64,000 nt of DNA. Source: Rhipidocladum racemiflorum. Lineage: Eukaryota > Streptophyta > Magnoliopsida > Poales > Poaceae. The notes under the pieces were generated by a model. It was not told the DNA's origin. It saw nothing but the letters and a program-made list of their open reading frames with translations, and made no database searches. A program made the position numbers and the translations under genes. Below, piece after piece: positions 1-11,582 of the stretch. The stretch covers positions 1-64,000 of the forward strand of contig JAYEVF010000027.1 of NCBI GenBank assembly GCA_036346355.1, written 5' to 3'. Each line of letters starts with the position of its first letter. Position 1 is the stretch's first letter.

Positions 1-2700
1 CCTATAATGTGCAAAGCTAATATTCAACTAATTTAATAGGTTAAAATGTCCCATTTCAGTACTTGTGGATGTACGGTTATCTTGGCACTGAAAACAACAC
101 ATAAGCTCGGTCCTTATTGTGACATGGGCGATACTCCACCCTATCTACCGTTAAAACATGTACAACCGGCTATTGCCAATAATCACCCACGTCAAAACAG
201 TAGTTTTATTTTCATTTTTATCAAACTACCAGTATCCTTTACTGCTTAAATAAACCATAAAAGATTTCATAAAGAAGTGTGTATGTGGGTATAGATGTCA
301 TCGTATCATTACGAGCATTGCTAAGCGGATGCAATTAATATTCGTTATAGCCCATCTTTTAATTGAGTATCCATTCCTATGGTTATCATGGGGTTTATGT
401 TGATATGATTAAGACAATATATCAACATTAGGTTATAACTACCAAGTATCACAAAATAAGGATTTATCAAAACATATGCATGCAGGAAGATTCTTAATCA
501 CATTTTAGTGGATTATGAAATGCAGGATCGAAATGATCAAGGGGTGCTTGCCTTGCTCCTCGGTGTAATTTGGATCTGTCGTCGATAGCGTAGTCGGTAA
601 TCTCGCGTCTATCGTCGATTAAGAACATGGTAAAAGAATACTTCAATATCGATAAAAGATGCAAATACATAAACAACAAGGATAGCATGGAAAGATTCAA
701 ATGAAATCAATTCAAACTAATCAATAATGGTAATCACTTAATCAATTCATGCATTAAGCAAGTTATAAGATTTTAAACTAATGTAAAAGCTTAATGAAGA
801 TACTAAATACGATTAATTTTCTTTATGTAATATTTCATTTTAATTTCACGAATTCAGGAAGCTAAGATTGTAGGATTATATTTAACAAAGTTCACTATGC
901 GTATGTAAGGATTAATTGTACTAATATGAATTAGCATATAAAGTAACCCTAATCATATTTAATGAAAGAACATGGTGCATCTTAACTTTCTATTTTACCA
1001 TCCTGATCCCCAATTAGTGTAATGATCAAAGAAAGTGTTTCATTCATGTTGGATGGCCTTGATCAAGTTATTGCAATCATATTAAATTTATGCATTAAAT
1101 AAAGTCCTAATATGAACCTTTCACAAACTAATTTCAAATCCAAATCTAATTTCTATATTTAGATAAAAGTATTTGACCTAAGGATTCCAACAAAGTTTCA
1201 TTTACTAAATTTGGACTTTATTTGCAAAAATCCTACAGGCTGAACATATATTCAAATTTCTCTCTTTAAATTTAAATCACAAGTTTAAATTGCTAAACAA
1301 GTTTCAAAATGTTTTTGCACATTATGAAACTAGAGAATTTATGATGAATTTACAAACAAGTTTCACTTTGATTTGGATTTACAGACAAAAGTTATAAGCA
1401 TAAGAATCATTTCTGTTAAAATAATTCTACAAAAATGGAAAATGCGCTTTTCCAGCCAGAAAAAGGATTTCTCTAATTCACGCTGGCTAGCTTTTTGAAT
1501 TCAAAGGCAACAGCCACATCGACCTAACTTGTCGTAATTTGCCCAGAGGCTAATGTTTATTTACATGAGACCAGGTAGGCTCCGGCCAGACGGCAGCGAT
1601 GGCCCAAGGTGGCGTATACCGGCAAGAGTCGGCTATTACCTGGCAATGAGTCTGGCAGGGGAGCCGTCATGGTCGAGCTTCGTCGCTCGTCCGTGGCCAA
1701 GGCCGATCGATTTTGGCTGACGACTCTGATTCACTAGGTCAGCGAGGAACTCAGTGGGACCACTTGAACAGCGCTGGTGTTCTGAGGTTTTGGGCCTCAC
1801 GACCGTTGGGCGGCGGCTTTACCACGCGGCGCAAGCGCGGTACAAGCTACATACTAAACTAGGCTTAACCAACATCGCGAAACATCTGGTGGTGCGTTTC
1901 AAGGATGCTAGTGCGGCTACTTCGGCTAAAGGAAAATGGTCTCTACCTAGGTTCTCACCGCCGTGCGTAGGCAATGGAGGAAAAAGGCGACTGGCAAGTG
2001 GTTCTCGGCGTGATTCGGGCCAGTAAGAGAAGAAGCGTAAAAGCTTTGTGAGTACCCAACGATGCTCTAAGACCATTCAATTTGGATGCTTCCTTACCGA
2101 GTCAAGTGGATTTCTGAGTTTCCCCTAAATCGGGTCTCGTAGGAACGCGTAAGAGCTTCGCTGGGTGGCTCGGCGCAAGGAGGGTGAAACAGACCAAAGG
2201 TGTTACGGGTTCCACCGAAGTTTTGAGGGTTCTTTTCGTCCGGTTAAATAGATAGAGAGAGGCGGTTGGGTGAGGGTTGGTCTCAGTAGAGAGGAATTAC
2301 GGTGATCTCGGGCAGCTCTGGAAGCTCTACCATGGCTTGGTCGAGCATGGGCTTAGGTTGGAATCTGGCAGAGCGCCCACCAGGGTGGCCCCGGAGGCGC
2401 GGAATTGCGTCGGGATGAGAACAAATGCCAAGGCGCGTAAGGGCGGGCTTACGCAAATGAGATAACGAGAGAGCAGACAGTAGACTGAGAGTATCAAAGG
2501 AGAAGAAGGCTCTCGCCTTCAAACCGCCAAGGCGTAGGAGAAGAGGAGAGTATGACGCAGGGTCGGGAGGCTTCCCGGTCCTGTCGGGCAAGAGTTAGCG
2601 CGATCGTCGCCGGACGTGGTGGGATCACCACGCAAGGCCATGTAGAGAACTCCGGGCTTCTTTCCCAGACAGCACACTAAACGCATTAATCTCATGGGTC
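1..2700 (-). repeat. LTR-like retrotransposon sequence, minus orientation, left end outside window
   Basis: Positions 524-560 carry a diverged copy of the box 'gatcaacatggtcaag...cttgcc' that recurs in every gypsy LTR of this window. Toward higher coordinates comes an AT-rich stretch and then a GC-rich block (1560-2640), the same order as in the minus-oriented LTR at 52630-57242. No coding frame looks real: open frames in the GC block overlap on both strands. No terminal TG/CA or target duplication was found, so family membership is inferred from the single box and the base-composition profile. Confidence 0.35.
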
Positions 2701-5100
2701 AAGCTTCATTTTAAGATTTTTCCAAACTTTTTGACTAAGCTGATGAGTAAGTTAGGTAGCCTGAGGTGTACCTTTTGGAGTTAAAATTATTTCACTATTT
2801 ATTTATAATAAATCTGACAATGTTGATGAATTCCAATAAGTTCAACTCATTTTTAAACTGGTTAAGGTAGCAAATGATCTTATTTGCCCTTGAAATTTTG
2901 GCTGAAGATGTGGACTTATAATATGGATTTTCCATGTAACTTCCAGCACTAAACTCTGCATTCTTTATTTATTTTTTCTATAATTCTTTTTAACTGATTT
3001 CTGCAGAATTTCGAATCTGCCTAAAATTAAAATGCTAACAAATAGCAAAATGGCATAATAATTTTTGAAACTTCTTGTGGATGAAGATGATATGTCTTAG
3101 ATCTTGGCGTAAAAATCTCAAATAGCCTGAGACTGCTCCACAACTTTCTCTAAAAATCTGACATAGGTCTAGGCAGCAATTAGGTTTATTGTTTAAATTT
3201 GTTTCCTTTATTCAATCATGCATTCACATGGTCTTTTGACCGGCTAAAGACATTTTCTAGAGCTTAGTTCAGGTTGATTTACAAAGTTGTTTATGGTAAT
3301 TCTTCTACTTCTACCATTTTATCATTTTTTTATCCTTTTCTTTCTTTTACTCTATATTTTCTAAATTCTCCAATGTTAACCATTTCATTTAATAAATCAA
3401 TCAAACATTTGCACAAGTAAAATCATGAAATGCATCAAGAAAAAAAGATTTCACTTTTTAATATTTGATTTTATTACTCTATAAATTTGAGGATAAAACA
3501 TATACGCCTGGGCTGGCTCCATACGCGACACGTTCTGCCAAATCAGCTTGGTCTCAACTTCCTAACCCTAGTTTATCCCCACCTTCGCCTCCACCTCCAT
3601 TAACTCTCCACTCGTCCCCCGAAGCTATCCTCCCCAAGTCCTCCTATCGCCGTCGCTGCTTATCCTCTTCCTGTCTCGCCGCTACTGCCTGGGCGCTGAG
3701 CTTCGCTTCGCCTGTCCGGCGCCCCAAGGCTTCGCCTCGTCACTCCCACACAGCCTGCCCCACTGACCTCCGCCCATCCCAGCGCTAAGCCTCGCCTCCG
3801 CCCGTCCCGGCGCTCTTCCGGGATCTGAGGCAAGAAACTAGGAATTGGTGTTGAATATGCTGATGAGGTAGGAACTGTCGAACTGCCTTGGTGTTATAAA
3901 ATTCCGGCACAAGATGGCTAGCAATATGAATTGTGTTTGTGGTATTCAACCACCTAGAAGGTGCTATGTGAACAATAACAAGGTAACAGGTAAATTGCTG
4001 ATTTTTCTGCAAAAGATCCATGAGTGATCCTATAGTCTTCATTAAAATCGCTGATTCTTTTCTGCAGTTTCATTTGATACACCTTTCTCATCCAACTGAC
4101 TCAACATAATGAACGGTTAGGACTATAATCAATATATCCAGCCCATCAACAGAGACATAAACCAGCCCTCAGCTTAAAACCAAAATAGGCTGTTCAGATG
4201 CTTAACAATTCCTCTTTTCACCTGCTCTGAATGTTTGCTTGTCTAACTTTGCCGGGGTACTTGAGCAAACTATTCTGAATCCTTTCAGGAGGCACAATTG
4301 CCATATCTAGCTCCAACATTCCATCGGGCTACATTCTGTGATTTAATTTTATCTCGTATGAGCTTGCGAGGACAAGTGGTCATGGATCATGAACTCATTG
4401 TCTCCTTGAGAAGTTGCCAGCTTTGCCTTAGCTCACTTTAGTCTTTCAACTCTTATATATGGTTCTTTTATTGTTAAGTCTTTTATCTCTATGTCTATGT
4501 GGATGTGAATCCAAATGACATCGACGCACATGTCACATTATCTCTTTCATGAAGACATGAAGTCATGGCTATGTTATGGTGATATATTTATGTATTGTTC
4601 CCATGTTTCGTAACTTCGACATGTATGTCATTTAAATTGAATGTACTTTTACAACTTTGTTGGATTACTTGATAAAATGACTTGTTAGACTGATAATCTG
4701 GTTGCATGTTAAAACTCATACGATTGGTTAACCAAGATTATATGTGTGCTTTATGTGGCATCTGCTTTCGTGCACATCCGATAAAAGTTATCCGCATCAG
4801 TATCGGGATTTCGATCCGTGATTCAATTCGAACTGCGTGACCGAGATCATCCGTCGACACCGTATTCGTAGACCGGGCACCATCCGAATCCGACAAAAAA
4901 TATGAAGCCAGTGATATGGAAAGAATCGATATCCAATCGAATCCGATCCGATCAGACCCCTAGCCGTAGTTTTAAACACAACCAAACCCCAATACTCTGG
5001 CGACCCCAGCAAAGAAGCGTCAGCAGAAAACGCCGTTGCTAAATTAAGTTGGTAAGGTATAGCCACCGTAATAAATACATTTACAAGACTAACATCAAGA
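2701..5100. other. Intergenic stretch, no supported gene
   Basis: AT-rich DNA with one C-rich, pyrimidine-biased island at about 3530-3840 that resembles a grass 5' leader or promoter-proximal exon but has no convincing coding frame. At 4291-4440 an acceptor-like 'ctttcag' is followed by 50 open codons, with no partner exon found. Positions 4800-4980 contain repeated 'atccgat/atccgaa' words like those in hAT-type MITEs, without resolvable ends. Confidence 0.3.
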
Positions 5101-6015
5101 TCAGAAAACGCCTGCCCTGTCTAGATGGATAGACGCCTCCGCCACAAGTTTCAGAAAAGTTTTCAGTGGACACGGAGGAAGAGCCATAATAAAATACAAA
5201 GCCATGCCGAGTAACTGCGCAAGTGGAGGCATCCGAACAAAAACCTGGTTCGTACACCTCCGTGAGTTTAACCAAACAGGCAACTTGACGATAAGTTTGA
5301 AGCATATTTGCTGTTAAATACATCAATAGTATAGCCAGAACAACATTAACTATTGGATAGAATTTTAGTGTGGCATTAAACCAGTACCTGTGGATGAGCG
5401 AAACGCATTAGACGCTCAAACTTGATCATCAACGCCTCCCCACACCTGAGTCCTGCCTATGCACTGTCGTGCTGCGTCCCAAGAGTGGACCACTGGAATA
5501 AAACTATCCGTCCAGTACTGGCACAAGAAATAAACCTGGTGTTAGACAAGTATACATACTATATCTAGTTCCGCCTACAGAAGTGGTAGGCCATGGACTT
5601 CAATTTTCAGTTAAAACTGTAATCAAGAAGTAAACCTCCAAGAAAAACAAGTACCTGCTTTTGGTACACAAGCTCAAGGCATCAATTGCCTTTGCATCAT
5701 TCCAGTAGACTTCTGTGTTCCACGAATGACACAATTGATCTCTGCCCTTCTCATCAGGTAAAGCCACTTTTGCACGATTTTCCTGCAATACACAGATGCA
5801 ATATCATGACATTAGGCAATGTTGTATGACAAATCTGGTTATGCTAAAAATGGCATTGCTGAAAAGAATCAGGCTTCTAGGGGAGTAGAGAGAAACAAAA
5901 GACTTACCCCCAGGAGTGTAGAGTAAGCTTTAATTTCAGCTGTTGTCCATTTATCAGGAACTTTCATGTATTTCTCAAAGTCATCAACATGAGATGCAAT
6001 CAACAAACGATGCAT
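5101..6015 (-). CDS. Predicted four-exon gene of unknown function (167 aa)
   Basis: Unrecognised protein. Four minus-strand blocks join in phase with canonical GT-AG borders: exon 1 6015-5908 (ATG, 36 codons, donor GTAAGT), exon 2 5782-5655 (acceptor TTGCAG, donor GTACTT), exon 3 5445-5388 (acceptor ACTCAG, donor GTACTG), exon 4 5310-5101 (acceptor TTAACAG, ends TGA). Together they make 504 nt with no internal stop. Exons 1 and 2 look most protein-like, being rich in charged residues and Trp (for example MKVPDKWTTAEIKAY and HSWNTEVYWNDAKAIDAL). Exon 4 encodes a hydrophobic stretch (LLGMALYFIMALPP) that could be a membrane segment or simply a wrong frame, since a second frame over the same exon is also open. 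No signal peptide or known motif is visible. It could be an intact small gene, the 3' part of a larger gene, or a relic. Exons 1-2 are better supported than 3-4. Confidence 0.42.
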
Positions 6016-8199
6016 TCCAATTCAATAGGACCATATCAAAGATGCAATTCCAATTCAGAGGACGAGCCGGGAGTGGTGTATCGGTTTCTCGATGACCTCA
6101 ACGTTGGTCTCGATGTTGAAGTTCCAGCGCTCCCCAACACCTCGGAGCTGGCCTTGCTCATAATCACCAAAACGATCCTTTCCAGCTTCCTGGCCTCGGA
6201 GCCACTTTGGCAACCTGCAGCTACACAACAAATCCAATCGTAAGAACCATCGTGAGCTAACTGCAATCTGCAACCGGCGCGCAGAAACTGGAGGATGAGA
6301 GGGGAGATCTCGATAGAACAAACCTGATAGTTGGGACGTGAGGCTGGCGATGGAAGGCCTATAACCCCTTTGTCCTTGGCGTGAGCAGCATGGTTTGCCC
6401 GTCCTTCTTCTCATTGCTGAACCTCTCGTCCGTGTACACCCCCGGTTGCTTTTCACCTAACCCATTTCAAAGGAAATCAACAATCGACGCCGTCGCTAAG
6501 TTCCCAGCCCTAGCTTATACGTAATTGTTCACCGCCTAACTTGCAACTGACGCATTCCATCAAACACCTTCTCAGACAAGTGATTAATTAGAGACATGTA
6601 CACCTGGTGACATGTCAATTTGTCTATAAGGGTAATGTGTCACATCTATACTTTGAATAACGATGTGAAGAGAGATGGCAGAGAGATGTGAAGAGAGAAA
6701 TATGATGTCTACTATTTATGAGCGGTCTTATAAGGCCGGAACTGTATAGTGTGTATACCATTATCTGCAGACATTAAATCTATTAATTATATGAGGAAGA
6801 TCATTCTGAGCAGAAGCAATTTATCTGAGTGCATAGCTTTATTTGTATAAGTTGGCCTTTAGTGGAGATGACATGGAGGTATGTTATGAGCAGCTTAACC
6901 GGTCTATACCACTTTGATAGATGCCCACGTACCGCCCACAACTTACTCCAGGCTTGATGGCGCAGCGGAGCCCAGCGGCATGACATGTTATCCTTGAACT
7001 CCATCATCGATGCCATCTCTCCCTCCTCAGCGGATATGACCGGTCGGTCAGCGGAGAGCCGTTGGGCAGAGGCATCGGCATCGGCGTCCGATTATGGTTC
7101 AGTGTAACGGAGAGCGGAGGCGCGAGAGGATCACCTCTCCAACGTGTCAGCGACCACGATCCATTTCCCGCTTCCTCCTTCCCGAAGACACATCCATGTC
7201 GGCCGCCGGTGAGTCGGTCTCTCTAACCCGTAAATGGGGTCCGATGCTGAGGACATACCTACCTCGTGCAGTACTCCACCTGCGCGGAAAAACAAAAGAG
7301 ATAATTACACTACTACCCTTATAGGAGTTCTGACTACCACTACTACCTATAGAGTATAACTAAATCCTAACTAATCGATCCGTTAGATCCAGAATAGAAT
7401 GAATGTAGCTAATATTCATATATTGTGCTACCGTAAAAGAGCTCTTTGGCCTAATCGGTTTCATGTGCAGAGGGCTGAGATACGTTTGCTGGTTTTTATG
7501 CCTCTTTTATCGTTATTTCACGCTGTAAGCTTTATTCCATGTGAACCATGTAAACTTTGCTGGCCAGCCCATACATTGCAACTTGGTCACGTATAAGTTA
7601 ATCTTGGTTGTTTATCATATCGCATTACTCATTTTAAATTTATCGTGTACTTGTGATATGATATAAATATTGTTCAAGCTAATCACCAATCATGGAGGCT
7701 AGAAGCACAAAGAAAAACACCACGTCATCATCACATGACAGATCTGTCTCCAACATGTTGTAAAAATCCTAAGCAAAGCTACGATCTCTCCAATGCACAA
7801 AGTGTGAAGAGCATCGGCTTCATATGACATGATCTATATTTAAAATATCGGATGAGCTCACGTTCTTTCCCGTTTAATTTTCTTGCATGTTTCGTCCGGT
7901 TTCTGTTCCCAGGTGCCAACTGTTCCTCATCGCCTCATGCGCATACGTATACATTATTGTGGCGACAGCCTGTTAACTTATTTAGCGCTAATGTTTGTCC
8001 TAGCTTGCAGTTCAAACGAGATTCCCTCGTGCGTGCAGCTTCCTTCCCTGATACCCTTCACGGCGTTACCTCTCCCTCCTCGATTGGGCGAGTTCTGCTG
8101 TGAAGTGGTCGCTGCCTGCGCCGACCTACGGGTGAAAAACGGACCAGATTTTGTTATAACCCGAAAGCATCCATGAATTTAGTTTTGGACAGAACAAGC
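6016..8199. other. Stretch upstream of the 5101-6015 gene, no firm gene
   Basis: A minus-strand open frame at 6055-6456 (133 codons) contains acceptor-like 'gctgcag' and donor-like sites. It could hold 5' leader or upstream exons of the gene at 5101-6015, but no in-phase joining was found. The rest (6460-8199) shows only short unrelated open frames and some C-rich patches near 7020-7290 and 8040-8130. No repeat ends were identified. Confidence 0.25.
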
Positions 8200-8664
8200 G
8201 CCTGTAGCACTTGTAGTCATATAACCTTCTGCTTCCCCATATTTCTAGAGTGGAAAGAGGAGCTAATTGACCAGTGCAAGAGTTGAGTACACAACCGCAC
8301 TATAAAGTTCCTTGAAAACTTAATGCAATGAAAGTATATACAAGCTTGAACAAATGCGAAGGCACCAAATACGGGCCGGTTTTGTTTAGCATAAAGCAAT
8401 GTTTTTCAACTCTTAAATACCACAAGTTAATTTAATAAAGTATCATTAAAAAGCATATGAAGTTGTAAGCATTTAATTTAATATAACAACTAAATAAATT
8501 TCAATTCACTCCGACTAGCTCTAACTTAGTCACAAAACCATAACCCGAGAGCTCCCATCCGCTTTCTACAGATTCCCAAAACATCATTTTCATTTAAAAC
8601 AAAACCATAAAATCTGTACAATGTGAAAGTTCACCTCGCCTACCCCTTGACCATATGGGCACGG
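8200..8664 (-). repeat. Gypsy LTR, left half of a split copy
   Basis: Closely parallels 40240-40650 of another LTR in the window: the 'gagtacacaacc' box, 'tagcataaagcaatgttt', and 'catcattttcatttaaa' occur in the same order. The similarity stops at about 8660 and resumes at 14162, where the next landmark of that LTR ('agctacttaagtagtttt') appears. This piece and 14162-16238 are therefore inferred to be one LTR split by the insertion at 8665-14161. Confidence 0.6.
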
Positions 8665-9140
8665 TGTAACATCTTGAAATATTGGATCAAATGAAATATG
8701 CTTTTGAGGAAAAACAAAAATCTGAATTTAAACTTATTACTTAACCTTGAGAATTTATTCAAATAGATAAAATAATTAGTAAATTGGTGGAATAGTAATA
8801 AGGAAAGATAGTGAATCTCAAACCAGCAGAAGTAATTTGGTAATAAAACTTTCACCCAAAAGTGTGTTGACCTGTTTTGCCCTTTTGCCTGCAAGGTCAA
8901 AAAAGTATATTGAAACCTTTTAATGTATGAGGAAATGGGATTTGACCCTCATAGATTTGATTGTAATGTCAAAGTTCTATTAAAATTTTCATATTTCTTT
9001 TCTCAAACCAAAATTTTACCAACAATCCCTCTCACTAACTTCTCTTCTACCTCTGATAAACATGGTAGGAGTTGAATTAGCTATCCTTAATGCCTTAAAA
9101 ATTCAAAAGCGAATAGCCTCTTTGGTAAATATATATGGTA

Positions 9141-9407
9141 CTGAGTTACATGCTCGCAAAATGCGTTACTACGAAAAAAACAAAATTAACGAAAAAAAAA
9201 AAATATTTCACAAGATCAAACATATATCTTTAACAGCCGTTTGCTAGCACAAAGCTAGCTAATTAAAGCAACGCCGCTTTCTTGCATAGGCAATTAATTA
9301 AGAGCAATTACCAAGCGAGGACAATTAAGCGCGGTGTACTGATTAATGGCGTGGAAGAAAAACGAACAAGCTGCCACCAAGTCACCAGCTTTAAGAATAG
9401 TGGTAGA
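9141..9407 (-). mobile_element. Non-autonomous Helitron-like element, copy 1
   Basis: Read on the minus strand it starts TCTACCACTATTCTTAAAG and ends with a diverged CTCAG in place of CTAG, after the conserved 'gtagtaacgca'. It aligns over its length with the copies at 9618-9894 (-) and 29098-29349 (+), including 'cgccattaat', the 'aaagatatatgttt' box and an A/T-rich run before the end. It has no coding capacity and lies inside the solo LTR. Confidence 0.6.
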
Positions 9408-9617
9408 TAGGTGGCAATAATAACGATAACAATAATAATAAAAACGCTGAAAAGGTTCATTTTGATCTGATCATCCATCAACTAATTCGAAAACTTTAAT
9501 AGAATCTTTTAAGTGCTATTTCAAACCTTGAGTTGAACCTCAACAAAACTTTGTACTGCAAGTTATTAAAATGACCCTCCCTTAACTTGTCTTCTTTCCT
9601 TTCATATATATGTATAT

Positions 9618-9894
9618 CTAGTTAAATGCCCAAGAGTGCGTTCTTTATGAAAAAAGCAAAAGTGATAACGAAAAATAAAGATTAAAAAATAAAAATAAAA
9701 ATATTTCACCAAGATGTTGTCAAACATCTATCTTTATGACGCCTGGGTTTCTTATACGAAGTGCCCAGCTAATTAAAAGCAACAGCGCTGCGTTTCTTTG
9801 GGCGTAGGGGGGAATTAAGCGGTAATTAATGGCGATGGGGTTAATCCAGCAGGACCAGCTCTGCTTAAAGTGTTGCTTTTGAGAATATTAGAGA
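9618..9894 (-). mobile_element. Non-autonomous Helitron-like element, copy 2
   Basis: On the minus strand it starts TCTCTAATATTCTC and ends CTAG followed by A, preceded by 'aacgcac...gggcatttaa', a short stem-forming stretch typical of Helitron 3' ends. It shares 'cgccattaattaccgctt' and 'aaagatagatgttt' with the copy at 29098-29349. Non-coding. It is in the same orientation as copy 1 and 210 bp from it. Confidence 0.68.
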
Positions 9895-10345
9895 TATATG
9901 TTAAAACCACATTGAGAGTTTTAACCTAAAGTTACTCGCAGCAATAAGGAATTTTTTTACTAGCGCCTGAAGTTAGAGGTTTTCAAACAGTACTCAAAGA
10001 CATTTGTTACCTCTGCATTCCACTACCCTTCTGCTATTGTCGGATCCATCCCTCCCTCTTCTCTCCTCTGCAGAGTGGGCCCCGGAGCATGGCTTCCAGC
10101 CCCTCTCCCCTCATCTCCCCTCTTCTTCTTCCCTTTCTCTCTCTCGCGCGCGCGCCGATGGAGCTCTCTCTCTGCTCCCTCTTTGCCCGTCGGTCACCAG
10201 CGGTCCCCCAGTGCATTCATTGCGCAACTTTGCTCCGGCAATGACAGTCACCTGCCACCTGGCGGAGTTGATGGCGCCCATGCCATTGTCATTTCACCGA
10301 CCGCCGAACCAACTGATCCCAAGCATTCCACTCCTCTTGGTCGTC

Positions 10346-10351
10346 TATAAA
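10346..10351 (+). promoter_or_regulatory. TATA box of the solo LTR
   Basis: TATAAA within 'cgtctataaagctaagccc' in the GC-rich block. It sits where the other long LTRs of this group carry a TATTTAA or TTAAATAG element (for example 61226 and 58946), which fits an LTR U3 promoter. Confidence 0.5.
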
Positions 10352-11563
10352 GCTAAGCCCGGAGCCCCACACCTGGCTCCTCTTATCCCTCTCTCGGCAC
10401 TCCGCGCTGGGCCACATCCAAGCAGCTCGCACCCGAGTGATTTTTGACTTCCTTCCTCGCGTCTGGCCGGAATCACCGCCGTGAGCCCGCGCGGCCAAAC
10501 TCCATCCTCCCCTCACTGCCACTTTTCTCTCAAATTCCTTCCCGGTAGGAGGAGCTCACTCGAGGCCCCACTCGAACGTTTTTCCTCCGCCAATTTCAGG
10601 CTAGCTCGCCCGTAGCACCGCCGCACCGCCGCCTTCTTCCCCAGCTCCAGTCCACCGCCGCCGTAATGCTTCCTCAGTCTCTCTCCGGTTGAGCTAGGTA
10701 GGGGAAACAACTCCTCGTACCTCACTAATGCTATTCCTGGACATCCAAGCGGCCTCTAACCCCTTCTCCCTCCTCGCCGGCCGAACACCCCTCAGTGCAC
10801 TGCCAGCTGTCCGTCGCCGGCCCCTCTCCGGCCGCGCAATCGAAAGGGATTTGAGCCCACCTCCGAGCTCCCTGCATCGCCCTCAAGCTTCTCCCTGATG
10901 ACTTCCCTGAGCTGCACTCTGCCACTCCTCTGGCCGCCGGTGAGCTCTGGCTTCGCCTTCCTTTCTGCTTCTGGGTGACTGACAAGCCGGCCCCACTTGT
11001 CAGCCCCCTCTTTCTTGTGCGTGCGTAAGCCGTTTAGCCGCACTGCCAGGCCAGTCCCGCCTGTCTGTGCCACGCGTGTCGCCCTCTCTCTCAGAACCAC
11101 TACCCACTGGGCCCCCAGAAAAAGACAGCGCTCTGTTTTGGAAACCCTGCCAAAAATGGAAAAGGCGCTTTCTCCCCAGTTAGAAGAGCAAGCACTTCTA
11201 TTTTTGGAAAGTATTCCAAAACCTAGGATATAAATGCTTGTAACTTTTTTGTCAATACAACTCCCAAATTGTGAAAAAAATATGTAAAATTCATGGTTTA
11301 TCATGTATATCCAGAACATACAAAAATAATTGAGATTTTGTCCAACTGTTTAAAAATTTAAATTCAAAAATCCCGAACTATAGGTTGAATATGTGCTTTA
11401 AAGTGGAATTTGAGCAAAGCGAACTCCGTTTAAATTGTGGAAACCAATTTTGTTAGACTCCATGTAATACGATGCATTAAATAACTCAGAATATGCAAAA
11501 ACATTTAGGGTTTCACTTATGCTCTAATTCTTTATTGAATTAAAAAGCTTGCTTTAGGTATTA

Positions 11564-11582
11564 ATATATATATATATATATA
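11564..11582. repeat. (AT)n microsatellite
   Basis: About 9-10 uninterrupted AT dinucleotides inside the solo LTR. Confidence 0.85.

Noticed and set aside
3465..3788. Ser/Pro-rich 107-codon open frame
   Set aside because: Composition of a pyrimidine-rich island; no motif, start context or splice partner.
4291..4440. Acceptor-like site followed by 50 open codons
   Set aside because: No partner exon, no recognisable protein, and such lengths occur by chance.
10004..11319. Open frames of 147 and 175 codons on opposite strands
   Set aside because: They fall in the promoter block of the solo LTR and show no protein features.
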